NCBI GenBank assembly: GCA_020638655.1
Contig: JACKIC010000002.1
Coordinates: 124,001 to 188,000 of the forward strand
Origin: Planctomycetota bacterium
GTDB lineage: Bacteria; Planctomycetota; UBA1135; UBA2386
Direction: 5' to 3'
DNA: 64,000 nucleotides
Below, in pieces: positions 26,711-34,985 of this stretch (within the stretch, counting starts at the first letter, position 1; each line of letters begins with the position of its first letter). The position numbers and the translations under genes were made by a program. Below the pieces are notes generated by a model. The model made no database searches and had not been told where the DNA came from. It saw only the letters and a list, made by a program, of their open reading frames with translations.

Positions 26711-27943
26711 ATGACCGTCTCCCTCCTTCGTATCTCGTGCCTGATCCTGGCCCTGGCCGCCTGCCAACGGCAAGACGCCGCCGCCTTGGAGGCGCCGGCG
26801 CCGACGCGGAGCTCGCCGCTGCTCTATTCGTACCCGGCGGAGTCGTTGGCGCGCACCCCGCTGGCCAAGGCGACCGCCGAGCTCCGGCCGCTGCGCAGCT
26901 ATTGCGAAGCGCCGGCGCGCGTCGGCTACGACGAGGACGCGACCACCAACGTCGGCGCGGCGCTCTCCGGACGCGTCGTCACCCTGGCGAAGAGGGTAGG
27001 CGACACCGTGGCCGCGGGCGACGTGCTCGCGGAGCTCGACAGCCTCGAACTCGGTGAGGTCCAGAACGAGCTGCTGCTGCAGCGGCGCACCGAGGCCGCC
27101 AACGCGCCGCTGGTGGCGCTGCTGGAGACATCGTGGCGCAGCGCCGAGCGGCTGCACGCCGAGTCGCAGGGCATCGCGCTCACCGAGGTGCACCGGCGCG
27201 AGGCGGAGTTCCGCGCCGCGGCGGCGGAGCTGCGGCTGGCGAGCGCCGGCGCTGCCGCCGCGATCAACAAGCTGACCCTGTTCGGCATGACGCCGGCCGC
27301 GATCGACGAGCTGCAGCGGACCGGCGCGCTGGCCCCGCGCCAGCCGCTGCGCGCGCCGCGCGCCGGCACCGTCGTCGCGCGCCACGCGACCATCGGTGAC
27401 CTCGTCGACGCCGAGCACGGCGCGCTGTTCACCCTCGCCGACCTCGGCGCGCTCTGGGTCGTCGCCGAGGTCCCCGAACGTCACGTCGGGGGGCTGGCGC
27501 TCGGGTCCACGGCCGAGGTCCGGCTGCTGCACGCGCCGCAGGCCGAGGTCCGCGGCACGGTCGCGTTCGTCGCCCCGGCCCTGGATCCGACGACCCACAC
27601 GGCGCACGTGCGGGTCGTCGTCACCGACCCGCCCGCAGAGCTGCGCCCCGGCATGTTCTGCGAGGTGCGGCTCCTGGTCGACGCCAAGGACGGCGGCGCC
27701 CCGCCGCCGCAGTTGGCGGTGCCCGACGCGGCGGTGCAGCTGCTCGACGGCCACAGCGTGGTGTTCGTGCCGCACGGCGACTCGGGCGACCGCTTCGCGG
27801 CGCGGCAGGTCGAGGTCGGGGAGGCGCGGGACGGGTTCGTGCCGATCCGCGCCGGGCTCACGGCCGGCGAGGTGGTCGTCAGCGACGGCAGCTTCCTCGT
27901 CAAGGCGCAGGCGCTGACCGCCGCGGGCGGCGAGGAGAACTGA
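26711..27943 (+). CDS. RND efflux periplasmic adaptor (CzcB/CusB-like) lipoprotein
   Basis: 410 residues. The signal SCLILALAAC gives a lipidated Cys18. The order of domains is typical: a barrel-sandwich half-motif (ALSGRVVTLAKRVGDTVAAGDVLAELDS), an alpha-hairpin of about 110 residues, and the second half (PLRAPRAGTVVARHATIGDLVD). The beta-barrel ends LRPGMFCEVRLLV, and a membrane-proximal domain ends GLTAGEVVVSDGSFLVKAQ. The adaptor links pump to channel. GAGGA at 26698-26702 is the ribosome-binding site. It is the second structural gene of the operon and is tightly coupled to the first. Confidence 0.92.
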   Translation: MTVSLLRISCLILALAACQRQDAAALEAPAPTRSSPLLYSYPAESLARTPLAKATAELRPLRSYCEAPARVGYDEDATTNVGAALSGRVVTLAKRVGDTVAAGDVLAELDSLELGEVQNELLLQRRTEAANAPLVALLETSWRSAERLHAESQGIALTEVHRREAEFRAAAAELRLASAGAAAAINKLTLFGMTPAAIDELQRTGALAPRQPLRAPRAGTVVARHATIGDLVDAEHGALFTLADLGALWVVAEVPERHVGGLALGSTAEVRLLHAPQAEVRGTVAFVAPALDPTTHTAHVRVVVTDPPAELRPGMFCEVRLLVDAKDGGAPPPQLAVPDAAVQLLDGHSVVFVPHGDSGDRFAARQVEVGEARDGFVPIRAGLTAGEVVVSDGSFLVKAQALTAAGGEEN

Positions 27944-27952
27944 GGAGCCGCC

Positions 27953-30900
27953 ATGTTCGAAGCCATTCTCAGGGTGTCGATCCGCAGCCGTTGGTTGGTG
28001 CTGCTGTTGGCCGCGCTGGTCGCCGGCCTGGGCCTGCACAACCTGCAGCGCCTGCCGATCGACGCGGTGCCCGACGTCACCACCAACCAGGTCCAGATCA
28101 ACACGATGTTCGCCGCGCTCACCGCGGCTGAAATCGAGAAGCAGGTCACGCTGCCGGTCGAGAACGCCCTCGCGGGCATCCCCGGCCTGGAGTCGACGCG
28201 CAGCTTCTCGCGCAACGGGTTCTCGCAGGTCACGGCGGTGTTCGGCGACGAAGTCGACGTCTACTTCGCGCGCAACCAGATCACCGAGCGGCTCGGCACG
28301 CTCGGCGGGCTGCTGCCGCCGGGCGCTGCGCCCGAGATGGGGCCGATCACCACGGGCCTCGGCGAGGTCTACATGTACGTCGTCGAATTCGCGCACCCCG
28401 GCGGCGACGGCGCGGCGGTTGTCGAGGGCCGGCCGGGCTGGCAGCGCGACGGCAGCTACCTGACCCCCGAAGGTGAGCGGCTGCGCTCGGAGTTCGAGCG
28501 CGCCACGTACCTGCGCACGGTGCAGGACTGGGTGATCCGCCCGCAGCTGCGGTCGATCGTCGGCGTGGCCGGCGTCGACAGCAACGGCGGCTACGCCAAG
28601 CAGTACGACGTGCAGCCCGACGCCCGCCGCCTGGCGGCGTACGGACTGACGTTCTCGGATGTGATCGAGGCCCTCGAGCGCAACAACGTGTCGACGGGCG
28701 CGGGCTTCCTCGAGCGCCATGGCGAGGCGTTGGCGATCCGCGCCGCGGGCAACTTCGAGAAGGTCGAGCAGATCGGCGCGGTGGCGATCACCACGCGCGA
28801 CGGGGTGCCGATCCGTGTCCGCGACGTCGGCTCCGTCGGCCTGGGCCGGCAGGCACGCACCGGCAGCGCCAGCCAGGGCGGCCGGGAGATCGTGCTCGGC
28901 ACCGCCCTGATGCTGATGCACGCCAACAGCCGTCAGGTGGCGATCGATCTCGACGCGCGCGTGGGCGAGCTGCGGCGCTCGCTGCCGCCCGACGTCCGGG
29001 TGCGTACGGTGCTCGACCGCAAGAAGCTCGTCGACGTCACCATCCACACGGTCACGAAGAGCCTCGTCGAGGGCGCGGCGCTGGTCGTGCTGGTCCTGTT
29101 CCTGATGCTCGGCAACCTCCGCGCGGCGCTGATCACGGCCATGGCGATCCCGCTGTCGATGCTGATCACCGCGATCGGCATGGTCGAGGGCGGCGTCAGC
29201 GGCAACCTGATGTCGCTCGGCGCGATCGACTTCGGCCTGATCGTCGACGGGGCCGTCATCATCGTCGAGAACTGCCTGCGCCGCCTCGCCGAGAAGCAGC
29301 ATCAAGAGCACCGCCTCCTGTCGCTGCAGGAACGCCTGCACGAGGTCATGGTGGCGTCGCAGGAGATGATCCGCCCGTCGGTGTACGGGCAGGCGATCAT
29401 CGTCATCGTCTATCTGCCGATCCTGGCCCTCACGGGCGTCGAAGGGAAGATGTTCCGGCCGATGGCGATCACCGTGATCCTGGCGCTGATCGCGGCGTTC
29501 GTACTGTCGTTCACGTTGATCCCGGCGCTGGTCGCGATCTGTGTGCGGGGCAAGGTGCAGGAGAAGGACAACGTGCTCGTGCGCGTCGCCAAGCGCCTCT
29601 ACGCGCCCGTGCTCGACCTCGCGTTGCGCCTGCGCTGGCTCGTCGTCGGTCTGGCGGCCGCGGCGTTCTTCGGCAGCCTCGCGCTGTTCGGGCGGCTGGG
29701 CGCGGAGTTCGCGCCCAACCTGGACGAAGGCGACGTGGTGATCATGGCCACGCGGCCGATCTCGACGTCGCTCGAGCAGGCGACGGTGATGCAGTTCGAA
29801 CTCGAGCGCGTGCTGCAGGCCATCCCCGAGGTGGCGACGGTGTTCTCGCGCACCGGCACGGCCGAGATGGCGACGGACCCGATGACGCCCAACATGACCG
29901 ACACGTTCCTGATGCTGAAGGAACGGGTGAACTGGCCCGACCCGGACCTGCCGAAGGCCGCGCTGATCGCGCGCATGGAGCGTGCGATCGCGACGGTCCC
30001 GGGGGCGGCGTACGAATTCACGCAGCCGATCCAGATGCGCTTCAACGAGCTCGTCGCGGGCGTGCGCGGCGACGTGGCGGTGCGCATCTACGGCGACGAC
30101 TTCGGCCTGATGCAGAAGTGTGCCGACCGCGTCGCGGCGGCTTTCGCGACGATCCCGGGCGCCTGCGACATCAAGGTCGAACAGACCGACGGCATGCCGA
30201 TGGTCGAGGTCGCCATCGACCGCGAGCGCGCCGCGCGCTACGGGCTGGCGATGGCCGACGTCCAGGACGCGCTGGCGATCGCCTTCGGCGGGCGCAGCGC
30301 CGGGGTGCTCTTCGAGGGCGACCGGCGGGTCGACCTGGTCGTGCGCCTGCCCGAGGCGGATCGTGGCGACCTGCAGGACGTCGGCGACCTCGCGGTGCCG
30401 CTGCCCGGGGCGGCGCTCGCCGCCGGGGAGGGCGACGCGCCGGCGGCCTCGCGCACGGTGCCGCTCGGCGCGCTCGCCACGATCACCACGGCGGAGAGCC
30501 CGTATCAGTTCAGCCGCCGCAACGGCAAGCGGCAGATCACCGTGCAGGCCAACGTGCGCGGTCGCGACCTGGGCACCTTCGTCGAGGACGCCAGGCGGCG
30601 CATGGACCGCATCGATCTGCCGCCGGGCGGGTGGCTCGAGTGGGGCGGCACCTACCAGAACCTCGCCGCGGCGCGCGAACGGCTCGCGATCGTCGTGCCG
30701 CTGGCGTTCTTCCTGATCCTGGTGTTGTTGTTCTCGATGTTCCACAGCGCCAAGTACGCGCTGCTGGTGTTCTCGTGCGTGCCCCTGGGGCTGTCGGGCG
30801 GCATCGTCGGCCTGTGGCTGCGCGACATGCCGTTCTCGATCTCGGCGGCGATCGGCTTCATCGCGCTGTCGGGCGTGGCCGTGCTCAACGGCGTGGTGAT

Positions 30901-31276
30901 GGTGTCGTTCATCAACCAGCTGCGCCAGGAGGGCATGCGCCGCGACGCGGCGATCCGCACGGGTTGCCTGGTGCGGCTGCGTCCGATCCTGATCACGTCG
31001 CTGGTCGCGTCGCTCGGCTTCGTGCCGATGGCGCTGGCGACCGGGCAGGGAGCGGAGGTGCAGCGGCCACTGGCCACGGTGGTGATCGCGGGCCTGGTCT
31101 CGAGCACGCTGCTCAAGGTCCTGGTGCTGCCCGCCCTCTACCGCATCTTCACGTCTCGGGAGCTCGACCCGCCGGACACGCCGCAGGCGTGGGAGGCGCA
31201 GGAGCGGGGCCCGCTCGAGGTGCGCGACGGTCACGTCATCGGCGACGAGGACCTGCCGCCGCCGGCGCAGGCGTGA
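27953..31276 (+). CDS. Heavy-metal RND efflux pump, CzcA/CusA family
   Basis: 1107 residues with the 12-helix RND layout. The proton-relay signature of heavy-metal exporters is complete in helix 4: D426-F-G then D432-G-A and E439 in AIDFGLIVDGAVIIVEN, with the same spacing as D402/D408/E415 of CzcA. Other landmarks are GLHNLQRLPIDAVPDVTTNQ, LPVENALAGIPGL, and the C-terminal GCLVRLRPILITSLVASLGF. It is about 50 residues longer than CusA; the extra length lies in part around residues 150-195 in the porter domain. The metal (Zn/Co/Ni or Cu/Ag) cannot be fixed by eye. GAGGAG 5 bases upstream of the ATG is the ribosome-binding site. Confidence 0.95.
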   Translation: MFEAILRVSIRSRWLVLLLAALVAGLGLHNLQRLPIDAVPDVTTNQVQINTMFAALTAAEIEKQVTLPVENALAGIPGLESTRSFSRNGFSQVTAVFGDEVDVYFARNQITERLGTLGGLLPPGAAPEMGPITTGLGEVYMYVVEFAHPGGDGAAVVEGRPGWQRDGSYLTPEGERLRSEFERATYLRTVQDWVIRPQLRSIVGVAGVDSNGGYAKQYDVQPDARRLAAYGLTFSDVIEALERNNVSTGAGFLERHGEALAIRAAGNFEKVEQIGAVAITTRDGVPIRVRDVGSVGLGRQARTGSASQGGREIVLGTALMLMHANSRQVAIDLDARVGELRRSLPPDVRVRTVLDRKKLVDVTIHTVTKSLVEGAALVVLVLFLMLGNLRAALITAMAIPLSMLITAIGMVEGGVSGNLMSLGAIDFGLIVDGAVIIVENCLRRLAEKQHQEHRLLSLQERLHEVMVASQEMIRPSVYGQAIIVIVYLPILALTGVEGKMFRPMAITVILALIAAFVLSFTLIPALVAICVRGKVQEKDNVLVRVAKRLYAPVLDLALRLRWLVVGLAAAAFFGSLALFGRLGAEFAPNLDEGDVVIMATRPISTSLEQATVMQFELERVLQAIPEVATVFSRTGTAEMATDPMTPNMTDTFLMLKERVNWPDPDLPKAALIARMERAIATVPGAAYEFTQPIQMRFNELVAGVRGDVAVRIYGDDFGLMQKCADRVAAAFATIPGACDIKVEQTDGMPMVEVAIDRERAARYGLAMADVQDALAIAFGGRSAGVLFEGDRRVDLVVRLPEADRGDLQDVGDLAVPLPGAALAAGEGDAPAASRTVPLGALATITTAESPYQFSRRNGKRQITVQANVRGRDLGTFVEDARRRMDRIDLPPGGWLEWGGTYQNLAAARERLAIVVPLAFFLILVLLFSMFHSAKYALLVFSCVPLGLSGGIVGLWLRDMPFSISAAIGFIALSGVAVLNGVVMVSFINQLRQEGMRRDAAIRTGCLVRLRPILITSLVASLGFVPMALATGQGAEVQRPLATVVIAGLVSSTLLKVLVLPALYRIFTSRELDPPDTPQAWEAQERGPLEVRDGHVIGDEDLPPPAQA

Positions 31277-31280
31277 CGGC

Positions 31281-31298
31281 GGCGCGGTCCGCCGCGCC
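31281..31298. terminator. GC hairpin between convergent genes
   Basis: GGCGCGG, loop TCCG, CCGCGCC. It lies between the stops of the efflux pump and the acyl-CoA dehydrogenase. There is no U tract. Confidence 0.35.
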
Positions 31299-31303
31299 CG
31301 CCG

Positions 31304-33370
31304 CTACTTCTTCTTGCGCTCGCGCTTCTCGAACGGGTGCGCGAACGCCTGCGGCGCGACGCCGGCCAGCAGCGAGCACTGCCCCTTCTCGACGTCCTCA
31401 CCGACGGCGCTGACGAGGCCGCGCAGGCGCTCCATCTGACGCAGCCCGGTCAGCAGGCGCAGACCCGCGACGCGGGTCTGCAGCTGCTCGCACTGCAGGG
31501 CGGCGACGCGCTGCTCGCTGACGTCGTGCTTGGCGGCGTGGTGGCACAGCGCCAGCATCGTGACCAGGTGTTCGATCGCCTTGCCCAGGCGCTGCAGCGG
31601 GATCTGCGCGCGGGTCAGCTCGAGCTGGAACCACAGGTTGATGCCCAGATACGCCCAGCGCAGCCAGCGCAGTCGGGTCTCGGCGAAGCGCGCGTAGCGG
31701 CGCAGACCTTCGGGCAGCAGCTGGTAGCGCGGCAACCACCGTGTCGGCACCAGCAGCAGCGGCAGCAGCAACAGCTCGACCAGCAGGTTCCAGAGGATCC
31801 AGAGCTTCAGCTTCCAGAACGAGCCGTTGGTGAGCAGGCGCCCGGTCGCGGTCAGCACCTTGCCAGGAGCGTCGAACACCGTCAGCGGGGTGATGCGCAA
31901 GAGGCGCTCGGCGGGCGGCAGCGGCTTGCCGTCCGCGCCCATGTTGATCGACTGCAGCACGCCGAGCATGCCGGCCATGTAGCGGCTGGTGAACGTGTCG
32001 GTGACGTCCTTGACCATGCCCATCAGGATCAGGTCGTCCTCGCCCTCGACGACGCCGAACACGTGCATGTTGTGGCGCGCGTCGTGCACGCGCGAGCGCT
32101 GGTCGAACGAGCGGCCGCCGAGCACGCGTTCGCACGCGATCTGCGACTCGAGCGCGCTGGTCGCGGCGGCCGACTTGGTGAGGTCGCGCAGGCCGGCGAG
32201 GTCGACGCCGCTGGCGTCCTGCTGCAGCGACAGGTGGCTCAGCGCGCGCGACTGCAGCGCGCCGCCGAGCATCTTGCCCAGGTGTTGGCGCGGCAGCTCG
32301 TGCTTGATCACCATGCCGCCGACGCCCTCGCGGCTCGTCGCGTAGGCCGCGGCGTCGGCCGCGAACATGCGCTGGTAGCCGGCGGCCATCGCCGCGAGCA
32401 TGCAGCGGCCCATGCGCAGGCAGTAGAACAGCACCTCGACGCCGTCGGCCTGGATCTGCTCACCGGCCTGCAGCGGGTAGTTGAGGAAGTGCAGGCGCGA
32501 GTTGTGGTTGGCCGTGAACGCGCCGGTGCGCGAGGGTTCGCAGCGGAACTCGTAGTCCAGGCCTTCGCCCGGGCCGACGTCCTGTTCGGGCAGGCGCGTC
32601 ACGAACAGGCCGACCTTCTTGCCGTCCTTGCCGACTCGGGCCACGATCCCGACCAGCGCGCCGTGCGTGGCGTTGGTGATCCACAGCTTGTTGCGATCGC
32701 CGTCGGCGAACAGCCGGAAGCCGTCGCCGTCGGGTTCGACGTAGGCGCGCACCTTCTTGGCGTTGACGCCGATGCCGACCTCGGTCAGGCCGAACGCCAT
32801 CAGCTGGCCCTCGGCGACCAGCGGCAGGAACAGCTTCTTCTGCTCGTCGGTGCCGTAGGCGAGCAGCGAGCCGGCGCCGATGGTCAGTTCGCCGGAGATC
32901 TCGACTGCGAGCGGGCCGAGGCCGTTGGCGGCCATCTCCTCCTCGAGCAGCGCCAGCTGCACGTAGCCGCCGTCGCGACCGCCGAAGTCGCCGGGCACCG
33001 TGAAGCCATAGGCGCCGTTCTGTGCGACCGCGGCGCGCAGCGCCGCCGACAGTTTGCCGTCCGCCGTGAACGCCTCGCCGCGCGACAGGCAGTCGAGCGC
33101 CGCGCCGAGGATCGCCGCGTCGGGGGCGCCGGCGCGTTCGGCGGCGAGGGCGCCGCCCTGCAGCTCGCCGGCGTCGGGGCGGGGGCCGTAGATCAGCCGT
33201 TCGACGAGCCCCTTCTTGTTGCGGCCGAGCCGCGCCGCGGCCTGCCGCGCCGCGTCGTCGAGCGCGCCGACGTCGCGCGCCGAGTCGGCGTCGCCGGCGG
33301 CGGCCAGGGCCTGCGCGGCGGTGGAGGTGGTCGGGGGAACGGGCTGGCCTGGGTTGGTTGAGGTCGTCAC
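31304..33370 (-). CDS. Acyl-CoA dehydrogenase, large form with C-terminal membrane-associated extension
   Basis: 688 residues from GTG. The FAD-dependent dehydrogenase core is clear: FTVPGDFGGRDGGYVQLALL near 120, the FAD-binding LMAFGLTEVGIGVNAKKVRA near 190-210, and VHDARHNMHVFGVVEGEDDLILMGM near 410-435 in the catalytic-base region. Usual acyl-CoA dehydrogenases have about 390 residues. Here about 230 C-terminal residues include a hydrophobic stretch (LWILWNLLVELLLLPLLLVP) and end in KKRERKKK-like basic residues, resembling FadE and VLCAD, which associate with membranes. A beta-oxidation role is likely. Confidence 0.85.
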   Translation of the reverse strand: MTTSTNPGQPVPPTTSTAAQALAAAGDADSARDVGALDDAARQAAARLGRNKKGLVERLIYGPRPDAGELQGGALAAERAGAPDAAILGAALDCLSRGEAFTADGKLSAALRAAVAQNGAYGFTVPGDFGGRDGGYVQLALLEEEMAANGLGPLAVEISGELTIGAGSLLAYGTDEQKKLFLPLVAEGQLMAFGLTEVGIGVNAKKVRAYVEPDGDGFRLFADGDRNKLWITNATHGALVGIVARVGKDGKKVGLFVTRLPEQDVGPGEGLDYEFRCEPSRTGAFTANHNSRLHFLNYPLQAGEQIQADGVEVLFYCLRMGRCMLAAMAAGYQRMFAADAAAYATSREGVGGMVIKHELPRQHLGKMLGGALQSRALSHLSLQQDASGVDLAGLRDLTKSAAATSALESQIACERVLGGRSFDQRSRVHDARHNMHVFGVVEGEDDLILMGMVKDVTDTFTSRYMAGMLGVLQSINMGADGKPLPPAERLLRITPLTVFDAPGKVLTATGRLLTNGSFWKLKLWILWNLLVELLLLPLLLVPTRWLPRYQLLPEGLRRYARFAETRLRWLRWAYLGINLWFQLELTRAQIPLQRLGKAIEHLVTMLALCHHAAKHDVSEQRVAALQCEQLQTRVAGLRLLTGLRQMERLRGLVSAVGEDVEKGQCSLLAGVAPQAFAHPFEKRERKKK

Positions 33371-33503
33371 GGCTGGGCTCGGGGGGCGAACATGGTGCCC
33401 GGTTGGCGCCTGCGTTGGAACGTCTTAACTGCGCCATCGTTTCGCGCCGCGCCGCGACCGGGGCCGCGCCACTTTGTTGCTGGCGTCGTGCCCGCCAGGG
33501 GCC

Positions 33504-33509
33504 TAGCCT
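33504..33509 (+). promoter_or_regulatory. Possible -10 box TAGCCT upstream of Cys peroxiredoxin
   Basis: It ends 43 bases before ATG 33553, allowing a leader of about 37 bases. No convincing -35 is seen. Confidence 0.3.
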
Positions 33510-33552
33510 AATCGCCCCAAATCAGGACTCATTACCCCGAAGAGCGATACCA

Positions 33553-34164
33553 ATGACCGAAGTGACGACGACCCAGGTCGGGCAGGCACTGCCCGACTTC
33601 GAGATGGACACCTACCTGCCGACGACCGGTGATTTCGGCCGGTTCAAGCTCGCCGACCAGAAGAAGAACGGCCGCTGGACCGTGCTGGTCTTCTACCCGG
33701 CGGACTTCACCTTCGTGTGCGCCACGGAGTTCGCGGCGCTGGCCGAGCAGCATCAGGCCCTCGACAAGGCCGGCTGCGACGTGCTGACCGTGAGCACCGA
33801 CACCAAGTTCGTGCACCTCGCCTGGCAGAAGCACGAGGGTGAGCTCGCCAACGTCAAGTACGCGATGGCCGCCGACCCGACCGGCAAGGTCAGCAAGCTG
33901 TTCGGCGTCTACCTCGCCGACGCCGGCGTCGCCCTGCGCGGCACCTTCCTGATCAGCCCCGAGGGCAAGCTGGCGAGCTGCGAGATCAACCAGCTCAACA
34001 TCGGCCGCAACATGGAGGAGCTGACCCGCAAGGTCACCGCGTTCATCCACTTCAGCAAGCTGCCCGAAGAGGCCTGCCCGGCGCAGTGGAAGAAGGCCGG
34101 CGACAAGTCGCTCAAGCCGAGCGCCAAGATGGTCGGCAACGTGCACCAGGCGATGAAGGGCTGA
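33553..34164 (+). CDS. ahpC: AhpC-type 2-Cys peroxiredoxin (Cys form)
   Basis: 203 residues. It reduces hydrogen peroxide and organic peroxides. The peroxidatic Cys56 is in YPADFTFVCATEFAALAEQ, and the resolving Cys is in EEACPAQWKKAGD near residue 175. This is the typical 2-Cys AhpC pattern. The next gene, 69 bases downstream, is a full-length paralogue with a TGA exactly at position 56. ATG 33553 gives a start that aligns residue-for-residue with the paralogue (MTEVTTTQVGQALPDF against MTETSILQVGQQVPDF). There is no AhpF here, so the reductant may be a thioredoxin-like protein such as the one at 34986. Confidence 0.95.
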   Translation: MTEVTTTQVGQALPDFEMDTYLPTTGDFGRFKLADQKKNGRWTVLVFYPADFTFVCATEFAALAEQHQALDKAGCDVLTVSTDTKFVHLAWQKHEGELANVKYAMAADPTGKVSKLFGVYLADAGVALRGTFLISPEGKLASCEINQLNIGRNMEELTRKVTAFIHFSKLPEEACPAQWKKAGDKSLKPSAKMVGNVHQAMKG

Positions 34165-34178
34165 GCCCTTCGCGCCCG

Positions 34179-34184
34179 TAGACT
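34179..34184 (+). promoter_or_regulatory. Possible -10 box TAGACT upstream of selenocysteine peroxiredoxin
   Basis: The hexamer lies between the two peroxiredoxin genes. Transcription would start near 34190, at the first base of the leader hairpin. It suggests the Sec paralogue can be expressed separately. Confidence 0.4.
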
Positions 34185-34189
34185 TCCCG

Positions 34190-34211
34190 CTCGGCCGGTC
34201 CGCCGGCCGAG
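34190..34211 (+). promoter_or_regulatory. 9-bp hairpin in leader of selenocysteine peroxiredoxin
   Basis: CTCGGCCGG, loop TCCG, then the exact reverse complement. It starts 25 bases after the stop of the Cys peroxiredoxin and ends 22 bases before ATG 34234. No U tract follows, so it is either a weak 3' stem for the first gene or a 5' leader element for the second. Confidence 0.5.
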
Positions 34212-34233
34212 CCAACCAACAGACCGCAACACC

Positions 34234-34839
34234 ATGACTGAAACCTCGATCCTGCAGGTCGGGCAACAGGTGCCCGACTTCACCCTCACCACCTTCGAGC
34301 CCACGACCAAGGGCTTCGGCTCGTTCTCGCTGGCGGACGCCAAGAAGAACGGCAAGTGGACCCTGCTGTTCTTCTATCCGGCCGACTACACGTTCGTTTG
34401 AGCGACCGAGTTCGCTGCTCTGTCAGAGCAGCAAGACCGGTTCGCCAAGATGGGCTGTGAGATCGTCACCGTCAGCGCGGACACGCAGTTCGTGCACCTC
34501 GCCTGGCAGCGCGAGGAGAAGGACCTCGAGAACGTGAAGTTCCACATGGGGTCCGACCGCAACGGAGATCTCGCCCGACAGTTCGGGATCTGGAACGGGG
34601 GGTTCTGCCTGCGCGGCACCTACCTGATCGCCCCGAACGGCACGCTGATGAACTCCGAGGTCAACTTCCTGAACCTCGGGCGCAACATCGACGAGATCAT
34701 GCGCAAGTTCAAAGCGAACATCTACCTCGGCAAGAAGACCAACGAGGGCTGCCCGTCCAAGTGGAAGGACGAGGGCGACAAGACCCTCACGCCCGGCCCG
34801 GAGATGGTCGGACGTGTGCACCAGGCCCACCAGGGCTGA
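34234..34839 (+). CDS. Selenocysteine-containing AhpC-type peroxiredoxin (in-frame TGA 34399-34401)
   Basis: 201 residues with Sec56 read from TGA. The context is YPADYTFV-Sec-ATEFAAL, and the neighbouring paralogue has Cys at exactly this position, the peroxidatic residue. Frame and homology run unbroken on both sides, 55 codons before and 145 after, to a stop at 34837-34839. The resolving Cys173 is retained in EGCPSKWKDEGD. A perfect 8-bp hairpin follows the TGA (34414-34432). Selenium at this position should speed peroxide reduction and resist overoxidation; Sec peroxiredoxins are known in other bacteria. Ordinary gene prediction would report only a fragment starting at 34450. A sequencing error is unlikely given Cys-to-TGA at the catalytic residue. 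Confidence 0.93.
34414..34432 (+). promoter_or_regulatory. Candidate bacterial SECIS hairpin for Sec56 of peroxiredoxin
   Basis: GCTGCTCT, loop GTC, AGAGCAGC: a perfect 8-bp stem inside the coding sequence. The loop begins 20 nt after the TGA and its first base is G, as expected for SelB recognition. Confidence 0.8.
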
Positions 34840-34887
34840 GGTGTCGGCTGATTTGGGCTGAGCGCGTTGGTATCGGCGCTCCGGCAG

Positions 34888-34919
34888 ACAGGCGCGCGTC
34901 CTTCGGGGTGCGCGCCTGT
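34888..34919 (+). terminator. Rho-independent-type terminator with UUCG loop
   Basis: ACAGGCGCGC-GTCC, loop TTCG, GGGT-GCGCGCCTGT: ten perfect pairs plus four inner pairs (two G-U) closed by a C(UUCG)G tetraloop, then GTCGTTTGTGT. It is 49 bases after the stop of the Sec peroxiredoxin and separates it from the Sec thioredoxin-like gene. Confidence 0.85.
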
Positions 34920-34970
34920 GTCGTTTGTGTGCCTGGGCAGCGAAGAGGGTGGAGTTTGCAGGCGGAGCGG

Positions 34971-34976
34971 TATCCT
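34971..34976 (+). promoter_or_regulatory. -10-like box TATCCT upstream of selenocysteine thioredoxin-like gene
   Basis: It ends 9 bases before ATG 34986 and lies downstream of the terminator, giving this gene its own nearly leaderless transcript. Confidence 0.5.
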
Positions 34977-34985
34977 TCTCCGACC

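Noticed and set aside
26282..31234. A 1650-codon open frame on the minus strand across the efflux operon, and similar long antisense frames at 16784-21649 and 22685-25507
   Set aside because: They are antisense shadows in GC-rich DNA. They show Arg/His/Ala/Val-rich composition without domains, and the plus strand carries clear families; only the parts named above are real genes.
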